A stretch of 58,548 nucleotides of DNA. It comes from Klebsiella pneumoniae. Its GTDB lineage: Bacteria; Myxococcota_A; UBA9042. Numbering within the stretch: the first letter of the stretch is position 1; every line of letters starts with the position of its first letter. Under the pieces are notes generated by a model. That model was not told the origin of the DNA. It searched no databases and saw only the letters and a program-made list of their open reading frames with translations. Position numbers and translations under genes: made by a program. The stretch is from contig CAMDBH010000013.1 in assembly GCA_945889325.1 (NCBI GenBank), forward strand, positions 1 through 58,548, written 5' to 3'. Positions 1 through 8,569 of the stretch are shown here, in pieces.

Positions 1-344
1 ATAACGACATCGACGACTTCGGCCACGTCGAGTGCATCGAGGTCGACGGCGTCGGTCAGTTGATCCGGCGAAACGTCCGGCGGAATCACCACATCCACGG
101 CTTCCGCGGCGTCTATCCAGACGTCCACTTCGGCGGCACCGCCGGTCTCGTCGGCTGCGGCCGTTTCTGGCGATACTGGGGCATCTAACTCAGAATCTTT
201 AGCCGGAATCACAAAATCCATCGGCGCATCGCCGGCAATGACATCTCCGACCTCGGAAGCAACCGGCTTCGGGCCGCAGGCGAAAACCAACAGCGCGAGC
301 GCTGGGCCACAAACAATCTTTGACAATTTCAGGTCATACACCAC
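1..344 (-). CDS. Asp-rich lipoprotein, N-terminal part, open at left edge
   Basis: The reading frame begins at GTG 344 (or the adjacent GTG 341) and runs off the window without a stop, so only about 114 residues are visible. It opens with a short basic start, a hydrophobic stretch and a lipobox (LVFAC), which predicts a lipid-anchored secreted protein. The mature part is rich in Asp, Glu, Val and Ala and has no cysteines in the part seen. This acidic linker resembles the start of the large Cys-rich lipoprotein at 32694-36260, so the missing part may be Cys-rich too; that is inference. The SD is weak, so either GTG is possible. No function can be assigned. Confidence 0.6.
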   Translation of the reverse strand, partial: MVYDLKLSKIVCGPALALLVFACGPKPVASEVGDVIAGDAPMDFVIPAKDSELDAPVSPETAAADETGGAAEVDVWIDAAEAVDVVIPPDVSPDQLTDAVDLDALDVAEVVDVV

Positions 345-790
345 GCGAACCCCGTTTTCCGACCGATTCCCGTCGCCCCTCTGGCAGCCTGCGCGCCTAG
401 AGGGCCGGAGTCAAGCGAAGTTTTCAACTCGGCAATTTGGCTGGAAAAGCATATAGTTTTGCGCCACGGATGAGCGCCCGATAGGGCCGTGGGCCACGCA
501 ACGCGGGTGGGTCACGAGGTGCGCACCTCGCACCCGTCGGCCGGGTGCCGCCCTCCGCGGAGCCGGGGTGGCAGGCGCCCGAAAAAGCAAAGGGAAACTG
601 CCCGATCGTCGACAATATCGCCGCCACGATCCAGTTCATTGTGACCACGCCATAGACCATCGCGGTCGAAAAGCACAGCGACCGCGCCGATTATCGGCGA
701 CCGCCGCGGAGGCCGCGACGGCACAACCCAATGCGGATAAAGATCGACCGCGCCGCCATCGTCGTTGAGTTACTCGCGCGAATGTCCTCG
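345..790. other. Intergenic, hairpin-rich, no convincing gene
   Basis: Short frames occur on both strands but none has family resemblance or a good SD. The section 485-590 is dense in inverted repeats. A perfect 16-bp palindrome (CGAGGTGC and its complement) lies at 515-530, flanked by GGGTG and CACCC arms that extend the stem. A second palindrome, CTCCGCGGAG, follows at about 554-563. The style matches the mini-hairpin clusters at 6416-6680 and 12414-12540. Confidence 0.5.
515..530. repeat. Perfect 16-bp palindrome in a hairpin cluster
   Basis: Left arm CGAGGTGC is followed directly by its reverse complement GCACCTCG. It could form a cruciform or RNA hairpin, or act as a dimer-binding site. 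No gene start is close enough to make an operator role obvious. Confidence 0.5.
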
Positions 791-928
791 CTACGTCAAA
801 TCCGCGCTGGCCCACCGTTCGACAAACGCCGCCGTTCGCACCCAGCGCCAGGCGCCGCGGTGCAGTTGCAACGCCACCGGCAGCAAATCATGTGTAATCG
901 CGGACTTGAGCTGGATCTCCACGCTCAC
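791..928 (-). CDS. Possible 45-residue protein coupled to the NtrC-type regulator
   Basis: A GTG at 928 overlaps the TGA of the upstream regulator (GTGA, 4-bp overlap), the usual arrangement for translational coupling. The frame reads 45 codons and stops at TAG 791-793. The peptide is mixed hydrophobic and basic with three Trp residues and no recognisable domain. The same frame continues to about 512, interrupted by stops, so this could be a remnant of a longer gene or chance. Confidence 0.22.
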   Translation of the reverse strand: MSVEIQLKSAITHDLLPVALQLHRGAWRWVRTAAFVERWASADLT

Positions 929-2340
929 CCCTCTTCCCCCTTCACCACTTCACCCAACCGGCGATAAATCGTTCGCACGGCAATCCCCAACAACATTGCG
1001 GCCCTACGCTTGTCACCGCCAGTCAGCCGCAGGGTTTCAATGATCACCGCACGCTCAATTTCCTCAAGCGGCGTACCCACAGCAAATTGCAGCAGGCGAC
1101 TTCCCCCTTCAGTCTGCACGACCTTTTGCGGCAAATCGGCCACGCCAATCACGTCACCGCGCGCTAGAACTGCGGCCCGTTCCAGGGCATTTTCCAATTC
1201 GCGCACGTTGCCGGGCCAGGTGTAGGCCTGCAATGCGGCCATTGCATCGGGGCCAATCGTCAGATTGGGCTTGTGATTTTGGGCCGAAAAACGCCACAGA
1301 AAATGTTGCGCCAACCCCGCGATATCCTCGCCACGCGCGCGCAAGGGCGGCAATTCAATGGCAATGACATGCAGGCGATAAAACAGATCTTGGCGAAAAC
1401 GCCCCGCCGCGACTTCGGCCTCCAAATCGCGGTTGGTTGCGGCAATCACGCGCACATCTACGCGAATCGTCGCGGCACCGCCGACGCGCTGCACTTCACT
1501 TTCTTGCAGCACCCGCAGCAGTTTGGCTTGCAGGGGCAGCGGCAAATCCGCAATTTCATCCAACAGCAGCGTGCCGTTGTCGGCTTGCTGAAACCTGCCG
1601 TCGGTGCGCGCAATCGCGCCGGTAAAAGCGCCGCGCTCGTGGCCAAATAGTTCCGATTCCAGCAGATTTTCTGGGATCGCCGCACAGTTCACGGCCACGT
1701 AAGAGCCCTTGCGCCCGCTTTGGCGGTGGATGGCACGTGCGGCAACCTCTTTGCCTGTGCCGCTCTCGCCCAAAAGTAAAACCGTGCTGCGCGCCGGCGC
1801 CACCTGCAGCATCAAATCCACGGCACGCCGAAAAGTCGGGCTGTTGCCTATCAAGTCGCGACTGCGACCGGCACGCTCCAACTCATTGCGCAGATTCTGG
1901 TTTTCAAACTGCAACGACGATCGATCCAACGCCCGCAGCACCGAGCGCACCACATCGGCGCGGCGCAGCGGCTTGGTGACAAAGTCGTAAGCGCCTTCTT
2001 TCATCGCAGCTACGGCTGTTTCAACAGTGCCGTACGCTGTCATGACCACGACCGACGTGCCCGGCGTAATCACTTGAACAGCTTTGAGAAGTTCCATGCC
2101 GTCCACGCCCGGCATCATCAAATCAGTGACGACAACCGCGATGCGTTGGTGACGCAGCAAATGCAAAGCCTGCTGGCCATCGCCAACGGCAAGGACTTCC
2201 AGGCCCTCGCGCTGCAAAATCTTCTGCACGCTGGCTAGGTTGGACGCGTCGTCGTCGACGACGAGCACGACACCGCGCGCATCCGGCTCGGCTGTGGCTA
2301 ACGGCCGGGCGTCATCTGGCGCTGCAGCGGTTTTCGACAT
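925..2340 (-). CDS. NtrC-family sigma-54-dependent response regulator
   Basis: The 471-residue protein has the full NtrC layout. A receiver domain covers residues ~24-140, with phospho-acceptor Asp73 in VTDLMMPG. An AAA+ sigma-54 interaction domain follows, with Walker A GESGTGKE at 191-198, the GAFTGA loop at 237-242 and Walker B LLLDE at 258-262. A Fis-type helix-turn-helix ends the protein ([18 protein letters not shown]). Members phosphorylated on the Asp hydrolyse ATP to open sigma-54 promoters. The ATG at 2340 has an AGGA seven bases upstream. It lies 48 bp after rne on the same strand, so the two may be co-transcribed. No sensor kinase is adjacent, so the signal and the regulon are unknown. 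Confidence 0.93.
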   Translation of the reverse strand: MSKTAAAPDDARPLATAEPDARGVVLVVDDDASNLASVQKILQREGLEVLAVGDGQQALHLLRHQRIAVVVTDLMMPGVDGMELLKAVQVITPGTSVVVMTAYGTVETAVAAMKEGAYDFVTKPLRRADVVRSVLRALDRSSLQFENQNLRNELERAGRSRDLIGNSPTFRRAVDLMLQVAPARSTVLLLGESGTGKEVAARAIHRQSGRKGSYVAVNCAAIPENLLESELFGHERGAFTGAIARTDGRFQQADNGTLLLDEIADLPLPLQAKLLRVLQESEVQRVGGAATIRVDVRVIAATNRDLEAEVAAGRFRQDLFYRLHVIAIELPPLRARGEDIAGLAQHFLWRFSAQNHKPNLTIGPDAMAALQAYTWPGNVRELENALERAAVLARGDVIGVADLPQKVVQTEGGSRLLQFAVGTPLEEIERAVIIETLRLTGGDKRRAAMLLGIAVRTIYRRLGEVVKGEEG

Positions 2341-2388
2341 CGCGGATTCCTAATCGTCCATGTTGATGCCGAATTACGCGTTGTGCAA

Positions 2389-5300
2389 CTACCGCTGACC
2401 CGTGCGCAAATCCACCACAAATCGCTTAGATGCCGAGGGTTTGGTCGCCGGTTCGATGTCAGCCGTCGTGGCAGCCGCAGCTTCGGTCTCAACTGGCGCT
2501 TGTTCTTGGCGCAACCGCTCAATTTCGGCTTGCATCAAATCGTGCACATCGACCGCGGCCTCGGCAGTGGCTGCTGGCGTGGCGACAATACCGCCTTCAT
2601 TTTCCAACACTTGCACGGCAGCTGTGGCCGCTTGCGCCTCGGTCGGCTGCGCATGGTCTCTGTGTTCGGGCTGCGGCCTTTCTGCGCCGGCTGCGGCCGA
2701 CTGCTCGTCCTCACTGGGTTTGCGCTGCCGTCCACGGCGTTTGCGTGCCGGAGCAGCGTCGGCGTCGGCGGAAACTTCAGCATCATTGTCCGCAGTTTCG
2801 GCTGCGACAACTGGTTCTTCACCCTCAGCCGTACCGGCATCTTCTCGTGAAAAATCAGCACCTTCAATGCGATCATCGGCATCACTTTCGTCGCCGCCTT
2901 CGCCGTCGTTAGTGCTTTCGCCGTCGCTGCCTCCTTCGCCCACTCCATCGCCGTCACCACCCAGCGCGTTGACATCCTTGTCATTTCTGCCACCGCGGCG
3001 GCGGCGACGGCGGCGGCCACGGCGCGCGTCTTGCTCGTCGCGTTCTGCGGCGCTCATCGGTGCAGCACCGGCTTCCACAGCATCTGCAGGTGCTTGGGCA
3101 TCGCGCTCTTCAACGGCTGGCGTTGCGCGCACGGTTTCAGCGCGCGGCGACTCGCCGCGGTTTGGGTCACCACGGCCGCCACTGTCGCGCGTTGTGTCGT
3201 TGCGACTGGGTTCAGCTCGCTGGTTTTCTGTGCGGTTTTGCTCACCTCGGGCGTTGTCGGGCCGGCCCTGTTCGTTGCGCGGGCCGCGTTGGCGGTCGCC
3301 GCGGTGTTCGCGTTCCGGTCGTGGACCGTCGCGTTCGGCCCGTTCAGCCCCCCGTTCCCCGCGTTCAGCCCCCCGTTCCCCGCGTTCAGCCCCCCGTTCC
3401 CCGCGTTGACCATCGCGTTCCCCGCGTTGGCCGTCGCGTTCAGCGCGTTGTCCGTCGCGTTCAGCGCGTTCGTTCTGATTTTCGTTGCGGCGATGCGGCA
3501 CCCGCTCGTGGCTGTGGTTTTCTCTGGCTTGAGCGCCTTGGTTTTGACCTGCCGGCGGCAGGGCTGCAACCGGTGCTGCCGCAGCCGGCGTCGTGTCGCG
3601 GCTTGTGCTTTCGATCTTCGGCTCAGTCATGCCAAAAAGGCCTTTGATCCAACCCAACAAACCCTTTGGCTGCTCCGGCTCCTCATACACTTCTGCCTCA
3701 ACGACAGCCCGCGCATTGCCGGTGTCGACCGGCGCCGGCGCGTGGCGGTGGCCGCCGCGGTGCGGTTTGCGACCGCCTCCGCTGCTCGGCGCCGCATCGT
3801 CCTCAATGGGAGCCATTTGCCGGACTTCTTTATAGATTTCCGCGTAATCGACCAAAGCACCGCGCCGCGCTGAAGCCGTTTCCAGTTGGATTTTGGTTTC
3901 CTCGCGCTTAACCAAGTGATTGCGCACCAGATCCAGCTCCTGCGTCACGCGCAACAAGCGGATGCGTTCCACGCGTTCCTGTCCCGTTTCCGCAGGCAAA
4001 TCCTCCAGATGCTCCAGTTGCACTTGCGCCCCCGACATGCCTTCAACTGCAACGATTTCAATGGTCAAATGGTATTGCTTCTCCACCATCGCCAGTTCAG
4101 CCCGCCGTGAATTCAGCAGGTAACGTGCCGCAGCCGGTGGCACCATCGCGATCACGTAGCGCACGCGCTTTTGCGCGACAAGCTCATAAATCCGCCGCAA
4201 CACCGACACGCCGACGCTGTCCATCGAACGCAATCGCCCGGTGCCGCTGCAATGCGAACACGGATCAAATGCGCCCTTATTGACCGAACTTTTGATGCGC
4301 TGCCGACTCATCTCCATCAAGCCAAATTCGCTGATGTGACTGACTTTTGTCCGTGCTTTGTCGTTCTTGAACGCGTCTTTGAGGGTCTGTTCCACATCGC
4401 GCTGGTACTTCTTGTCGCGCATATCAATGAAATCGATGACGATCAGCCCACCCATATCGCGCAAAATCATCTGCCGAGCAATTTCTATCGCCGCTTCCAT
4501 GTTGGTGGCGCGCGCGGTTTCTTCGATGTCTTTTTCCTTCATCCGCCCTGAGTTGACGTCGATCGCCACCATGGCTTCAGTCTGATCGATGACAATCGAT
4601 CCACCCGAGGGCAGATAGACCTGACGGGCAAAAACGTCCTCGACTTTGCCTTCCATGCCATAGCGCGCAAAAAGCGGCACATCGCCTTGGTAACGCGTCA
4701 CAGCTGACAAACCGCGCGGCATCAAAACTTGTAGAAATTCACCGACTTCGTTCAGCGTCTCATCGTCGTCGATGACCACTTCTTCAATGTCTTTGCTGAA
4801 ATAATCGCGCACAAAACGCACTGGCAAACTGCGCTCGGCATACAGCAACGCCGCCCCCTTGCCAGCTGCGCATTTTTCCTGAATATGCGCCCACTGCCGA
4901 CTCAAATACAGCAGATCTTTGGCCAATTCCGTCTTGGACGCCGTTTCACCCGCCGTGCGCACGATCAGGCCGAAACCGTCGGGGATCTGCATGGTCTCGG
5001 TCAATTCGCGCACGCGGTCGCGGGCTTCATCGCTCAACTTGCGTGAAACGCCGGTTTTTTCACCGCTTTCCGGAATCAGCACCAAATACCGGCCCGGCAG
5101 GCTGATAAAGGTCGACAGCGTCGCGCCTTTTTGGCCGATTTCGTCGCGCACCACCTGAACGAGAATTTCCGTCTTGGCCCGCAGCAAATCCTGAATCGGC
5201 GCCCGCCGATCCTGATTGCCACCGCGCAATTTCGGGTGAATTTCGCCAACCGGCAAAAATCCCTGTTTGTCGTTGCCGAAATCGACAAAAGCCGACTGCA

Positions 5301-5457
5301 AACTCGGCTCCACCCGCGCCACGATCGCGCGATAAATGTTGCCTTTACAAGTATTTCGGTCCACTGGCTCGATTTCGAGATGCACCAGTTGTCCGTCTTC
5401 AGTCACCGCCGCCCGCGACTCATCGCGATCGACACTCAAAAGCATACGCTTTGACAT
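2389..5457 (-). CDS. rne: Ribonuclease E/G family endoribonuclease
   Basis: The protein has 1022 residues from ATG 5457, which has an AAGGGG SD just upstream; a longer frame to 5487 lacks one. An S1 RNA-binding domain lies in the first ~130 residues, followed by the RNase E/G catalytic core with the two metal-binding Asp motifs VAIDVNSG and VIDFIDMRD. The CxxC zinc-link (DPCSHCSGTG) supports tetramer formation. The family starts mRNA decay and matures rRNA and tRNA. Residues from ~560 on form a long disordered Arg/Glu/Asp-rich tail, as in RNase E scaffolds that recruit degradosome partners. Part of the tail is a tandem repeat (3340-3470). RNase E rather than G is favoured by the long tail. 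Confidence 0.93.
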   Translation of the reverse strand: MSKRMLLSVDRDESRAAVTEDGQLVHLEIEPVDRNTCKGNIYRAIVARVEPSLQSAFVDFGNDKQGFLPVGEIHPKLRGGNQDRRAPIQDLLRAKTEILVQVVRDEIGQKGATLSTFISLPGRYLVLIPESGEKTGVSRKLSDEARDRVRELTETMQIPDGFGLIVRTAGETASKTELAKDLLYLSRQWAHIQEKCAAGKGAALLYAERSLPVRFVRDYFSKDIEEVVIDDDETLNEVGEFLQVLMPRGLSAVTRYQGDVPLFARYGMEGKVEDVFARQVYLPSGGSIVIDQTEAMVAIDVNSGRMKEKDIEETARATNMEAAIEIARQMILRDMGGLIVIDFIDMRDKKYQRDVEQTLKDAFKNDKARTKVSHISEFGLMEMSRQRIKSSVNKGAFDPCSHCSGTGRLRSMDSVGVSVLRRIYELVAQKRVRYVIAMVPPAAARYLLNSRRAELAMVEKQYHLTIEIVAVEGMSGAQVQLEHLEDLPAETGQERVERIRLLRVTQELDLVRNHLVKREETKIQLETASARRGALVDYAEIYKEVRQMAPIEDDAAPSSGGGRKPHRGGHRHAPAPVDTGNARAVVEAEVYEEPEQPKGLLGWIKGLFGMTEPKIESTSRDTTPAAAAPVAALPPAGQNQGAQARENHSHERVPHRRNENQNERAERDGQRAERDGQRGERDGQRGERGAERGERGAERGERGAERAERDGPRPEREHRGDRQRGPRNEQGRPDNARGEQNRTENQRAEPSRNDTTRDSGGRGDPNRGESPRAETVRATPAVEERDAQAPADAVEAGAAPMSAAERDEQDARRGRRRRRRRGGRNDKDVNALGGDGDGVGEGGSDGESTNDGEGGDESDADDRIEGADFSREDAGTAEGEEPVVAAETADNDAEVSADADAAPARKRRGRQRKPSEDEQSAAAGAERPQPEHRDHAQPTEAQAATAAVQVLENEGGIVATPAATAEAAVDVHDLMQAEIERLRQEQAPVETEAAAATTADIEPATKPSASKRFVVDLRTGQR
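3340..3470 (-). repeat. Tandem 21-bp repeats inside rne
   Basis: At least three near-identical 21-bp units, each encoding RGERGAE in the minus strand, are followed by diverged units reading ERDGQRG or ERDGQRA. Together they give a charged Arg/Glu/Gly tract in the disordered tail. Identical DNA units suggest recent slippage, so copy number may vary between strains. Confidence 0.8.
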
Positions 5458-5474
5458 TTCACCCCTTTCCACGT

Positions 5475-5497
5475 GGCTGCATCGCAACGATGCAGCC
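5475..5497 (-). promoter_or_regulatory. Strong hairpin in the rne 5' leader
   Basis: A perfect 10-bp inverted repeat (GGCTGCATCG and its complement) with a 3-nt loop ends about 18 bases before the rne ATG and just upstream of the SD. In E. coli the rne leader contains hairpins through which RNase E represses its own mRNA; a similar role here is inference. It could also be a DNA operator. Confidence 0.55.
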
Positions 5498-6415
5498 GAA
5501 TTGCGCGGTAACTGGAGCTAGCAACAACACAAAACGTCCAACCGCCGACGGTTAGTCGCTTGTGCCATCGCTGGCGTTTCCAGCCGAGCGCGTTCGAGTG
5601 GCCAATGGCGAAACTGACTTGTTTTTCGTGATTTGCAAGGCATAAAGCGCAAAATGAGTCGCCGTTTTGCCCAGCGCAACCCGCGGCGAACGGCAGGCGT
5701 TCGGCACATCGGGGTCACTGCGGTCAAAGGGTCGAATTCGCATTACTCTTCGTGTAATCCTTCACGTCGTACGCAGCCGCGTATCTCTATGGCCGCAAAC
5801 CGGTTACCCAACGATTGCTGCTTTTGCGGGCACGGCGACGGCATCCAGATCGAACTCCACGTTCTGGGAATCGCGCCGATTTTCCTGACAATGCAGCGAT
5901 GACAGTCGTAGACGCGGTGCCGGTCGTCGTTGCAATCGGCGCAAGTTTTGCGCGCAATCGCTGACAGGTTTCATCGCCTCATTTGCTGCGTTTTCTCTTG
6001 TGCCGACGCTACTTTTGCGCGGGCGGAAAAACACAGTCGACCGCTCGTTGTGGCGGTTACGCGCTCCTAATCTGGCTGCCTGGCTGGGGGCAAATACTTG
6101 CGCGATTGCCCAAACCGGTCGTCTTGTTTCGTCAATACCACTGTTGCGGATTTTTCATCCGCCTGACTCAATTTTTTTTTCGCTCGCTGCGTGATTCCGC
6201 AGAGCCGACATCTCACCTGAGATGCGCGCGGAAACAACGGGAAAAGCGCAATAAAACCAAGGCCCAATTCGCCAATCCACCTTGAATTGCCGCCGCCCAA
6301 CTTGGGCGACACGATGGGCGGCACCCGTCGTTTCGTCGTTCGCGGCGCTCATCAGCACCGCGAACCAGAAAATCGAATGCCACCGCTGGGCGGGTAGAGG
6401 ATAAGCCTTCTGTGG
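5498..6415. other. Long intergenic region without a recognised gene
   Basis: About 900 bases separate the rne leader from the first repeat cluster. Short frames on both strands give low-complexity or basic peptides with no family resemblance and no good SD. I looked for tRNA T-loops and for RNase P, tmRNA and 6S hallmarks and saw none. The rne promoter must lie near 5500-5600, but no clear -35/-10 pair stands out. A possible terminator lies at 6146-6180. Confidence 0.5.
6146..6180 (+). terminator. Possible intrinsic terminator on the plus strand
   Basis: A 6-bp stem (GCGGAT with ATCCGC, 5-nt loop) is followed nine bases later by nine consecutive T residues. The gap between stem and T tract is larger than usual and no plus-strand gene upstream is known, so it would have to end an unrecognised transcript. 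Confidence 0.25.
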
Positions 6416-6677
6416 CACTTTGTCAAAGTGCGAAAAACCTTTTTTGCCCTGCGGGCGGCTGCGCTGACGCGCGGTCTGGTTTTGCCCTGCGGGCATGTGG
6501 CTTTTGCTGCACAAGGCTATGATTATTTACAAGTTTGTGTAGCGGCGGGTCTCCGTGCCCGCCGTCCGCCGCAAACGCAGTTTGCGGGTGCTGCCTTGCA
6601 GGCAGTGGCGTTTTTGCCCTGCGGGCGGCCGCCTGCGGCGGGCTTTTCGCTGCGCGGGCCACGCGCTCAAGCGCGTG
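6416..6677. repeat. Array of mini-hairpins beside structured repeat copy 1
   Basis: Small perfect hairpins follow one another: CACTTTGTCAAAGTG (6416-6430), GCCCTGCGGGC three times (6446-6456, 6484-6494, 6616-6626), each preceded by a T run, and an 18-nt hairpin of CACGCGC arms with a TCAA loop (6660-6677). Stems differ between positions while loops are short and recurrent. No protein is recognisable across the array. It abuts the larger repeat at 6678-6858. Confidence 0.6.
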
Positions 6678-6858
6678 AGGATCCAAAGGGGCGAACCAAA
6701 GCTCTTTGATTCCGTGCTTAGCCGCTGTGGTTCGCCCCTCTGGACTCCCCACTCCTTTGGCAACCGGTACGAGCTCGTTGCACCTAAAGGTGCAACATCG
6801 CGTTGAATTCCCGCTTCGCGGCTGCAAGGCGCGACGGGGCTGCCGCCCGACGTCGCGC
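6678..6858 (+). repeat. Structured dispersed repeat, copy 1
   Basis: This ~180-bp segment matches the reverse complement of 12238-12412, at roughly 85-90% identity by eye. Elements in order: a 12-bp stem (AGGGGCGAACCA at 6687-6698 with its complement at 6728-6739) enclosing a 29-nt loop; a palindrome ACGAGCTCGT; a hairpin GCACCTAAAGGTGC (6780-6793); a CCGCTTCGCGG hairpin; and a GCGAC/GTCGC-bounded hairpin. The 26 bases at 6701-6726 are identical in both copies. Differences fall in the stems and are matched on both arms. It encodes no recognisable protein. Confidence 0.75.
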
Positions 6859-6872
6859 GGGGCAGCGGCGCC

Positions 6873-6960
6873 GACGCGCAACGCCGCGGAGGCGGGGCGA
6901 CGGCGCTGACGCGCAACGCCGCGGAGGCGGGGCGACGGCGCTGACGCGCGACGCCGCCGC
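6873..6960. repeat. Tandem 35-bp repeat, about 2.5 copies
   Basis: Two identical 35-bp units (6873-6907 and 6908-6942) are followed by a partial third. They are G+C-rich and lie directly downstream of structured repeat copy 1. No reading frame or site is evident in them. Confidence 0.75.
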
Positions 6961-7061
6961 ACGGCAGGCTTGACGCTAGGCATGATCCGCAGAAAAATGC
7001 GCGTTGTGCGCTGCGTGCGAGCAATTTTTGCTTCAAGAGCCGACGATAAGCGGAGGAAAAC

Positions 7062-7484
7062 ATGGCTAAACCCACACCATCCACCAAAGACCCTAGTCGG
7101 CCGTCGGCTCGGGCGGCGGGGCAGACGGTCGACGATTTTGTCGCTGCGGTCGCGTCGGAACACCGTGCGGTGGTCGCGGCGGCGCGGAAGTTGGTGGATC
7201 AACTCGCGCCCGAGGCCAGTTGTTCGATCAAGTGGGCTCAGCCGGTTTGGGAGTTCAATGGGCCGGCGATTTGGCTCAAGGCGTTTAAGCACCATAGTTC
7301 GTTAGGGTTTTGGCGTGGGGCGGAGATGCAGGATCTGGCTAAACGGTTGGAAGGGGATGGCGATCGGATGCGGCATATCAAATTGCATTCGTTGGCCGAT
7401 GTGACGCCTGAACTTTTTGCGCCCTATGTTATTCAAGCGCTTGAATTAAACCGGTTGAAGGGCGATCCCAGTAAGCGGAAGTAG
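7062..7484 (+). CDS. DUF1801 (YdhG-like) domain protein
   Basis: The 140-residue protein matches the small DUF1801/YdhG-like fold. The core begins with a TVDDFVAAV helix and continues through the conserved SIKWAQPVWEFNG, LGFWRGAEM and HIKLHSLADV segments. Proteins of this family are sometimes called iron chaperone or frataxin-like, but the biochemical role is not established. The ATG has a strong GGAGG five bases upstream. It stands alone between the repeat cluster and the convergent lgt-like gene. The first ~20 residues are a Ser/Pro/Ala-rich extension. Confidence 0.85.
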   Translation: MAKPTPSTKDPSRPSARAAGQTVDDFVAAVASEHRAVVAAARKLVDQLAPEASCSIKWAQPVWEFNGPAIWLKAFKHHSSLGFWRGAEMQDLAKRLEGDGDRMRHIKLHSLADVTPELFAPYVIQALELNRLKGDPSKRK

Positions 7485-7534
7485 GGTTGGGAAAATGCGG
7501 CAAACCAGCTGATTAGATGTGCCTATTGGGCGCG

Positions 7535-8350
7535 CTATGGCCACGTATGCTGGAACGCCCTATGCCATCGCAGCCGCTGGTTATAGTTTGCATTTTTAGT
7601 AATCTGTGTCGATCGCTGAGCAACAATGCCCGTTAACGCCCAAAAACCAAATCCCACCGCCACCGGAACGCAGACCCACTGCACCCGCGACAATGGGCCC
7701 AGACCTGTAAGCGTATCCGCGCGCAAAAACGCCAAGCCGAACCGAATTGTCGCGTAGCTCGCCAAATACAGCCGAAACAGCGTGCCCAACGGCCACTGCC
7801 GCAAGCGCAGTTGCCATAACGGGAGCGCCAAGAGCAAATCAAGCGTTGCTTCATACAGTTGCGTCGGATGGCGCAGTTGACCGTTGATCGGGACCGCCCA
7901 CGGCAAATCGCTCAACGTGCCGCCGCAACAGCCGTGCAAAAAGCAGCCGATGCGGCCGATGCCTTGACCCAGCGGCAGGGCCACGGCCCAAGTGTCGCCG
8001 GTGGAATGGCGAATGCGCGCGATTTTTTTTGGTCATTTCTACGCCGATGTAGCCACCGGCAAGCCCGCCGACGACTGTTTTGCCGGTCAAGTCGAAATCC
8101 AGCAGGCGAGACGGCAACGATCGCATCTCATTGGCATCGTTGAATAAGACCATGCCCAAAATTTGGCGCCGACCATCGCGCCGTGCAGCCCACCGACGCC
8201 AAGCCAGCGATAACCTGCCTGATTGTGCCAACCGAGCCGAATCATCTCAGCGCGGCTGCAGCGCAACGCCGTGACGAAAGCCAGCGCGACAAATAGGGCA
8301 TAGCCTTGAATTTCAAGGGTGCCCAAATGGCAGACGACGGGTGGATGCAC
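7535..8350 (-). pseudogene. Lgt-like prolipoprotein diacylglyceryl transferase, two frameshifts
   Basis: Three overlapping frames together encode a ~270-residue Lgt-family membrane protein. Frame one gives the typical N-terminus (MHPPVVCHLGTLEIQGYALF) to GAK. Frame two gives SRLLDFDLTGKTVVGGLAGG. Frame three gives HSTGDTWAVALPLGQ, GRIGCFLHGCCGG and HPTQLYEA. Lgt moves diacylglycerol from phosphatidylglycerol to the lipobox Cys of prolipoproteins. The breaks lie at 8158-8164 (one base missing in a short A run) and at an A8 tract (T8 on the plus strand, 8023-8030; one extra base). They cancel, so the end returns to the original frame. This may be a lapsed paralogue or an assembly error; a genome with this many lipoproteins needs a working Lgt somewhere. 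Confidence 0.75.
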
Positions 8351-8569
8351 GGCTTTTTCCGGGGTATCTGGTCATTGAGCAGTAGTGTCGGCCTGTCGCG
8401 ATCCAAATTACTGAATTTATAGGTAGATTTTGATGTCGGCAGGCAGGCAATCGCTTGCCAAACGCAGGGTGCTCGCGCAGGCCAGCGGTCGCAAGTTTGC
8501 TCTGTCGAGGTCGTGCGCCTCGCTAACGCGAACAACCGCCGGGATTGAATGTGAGAATTCTTCAAGTCT
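8351..8569. other. Intergenic between a Cys-rich gene and the lgt-like gene
   Basis: About 220 bases downstream of one minus-strand gene and upstream of another. A weak hairpin (GGCAA with TTGCC) lies near 8449-8462. No gene or clear terminator was seen. Confidence 0.4.

Noticed and set aside
2402..3409. Plus-strand open frame opposite the rne tail
   Set aside because: Its Ser/Pro/Arg low complexity mirrors the repeat-rich rne tail, with no SD or family resemblance.
6423..7295. Minus-strand frames across the repeat cluster
   Set aside because: They run through hairpins and tandem repeats; shared peptide stretches with 12162-12719 come from the DNA repeat, not from protein homology.
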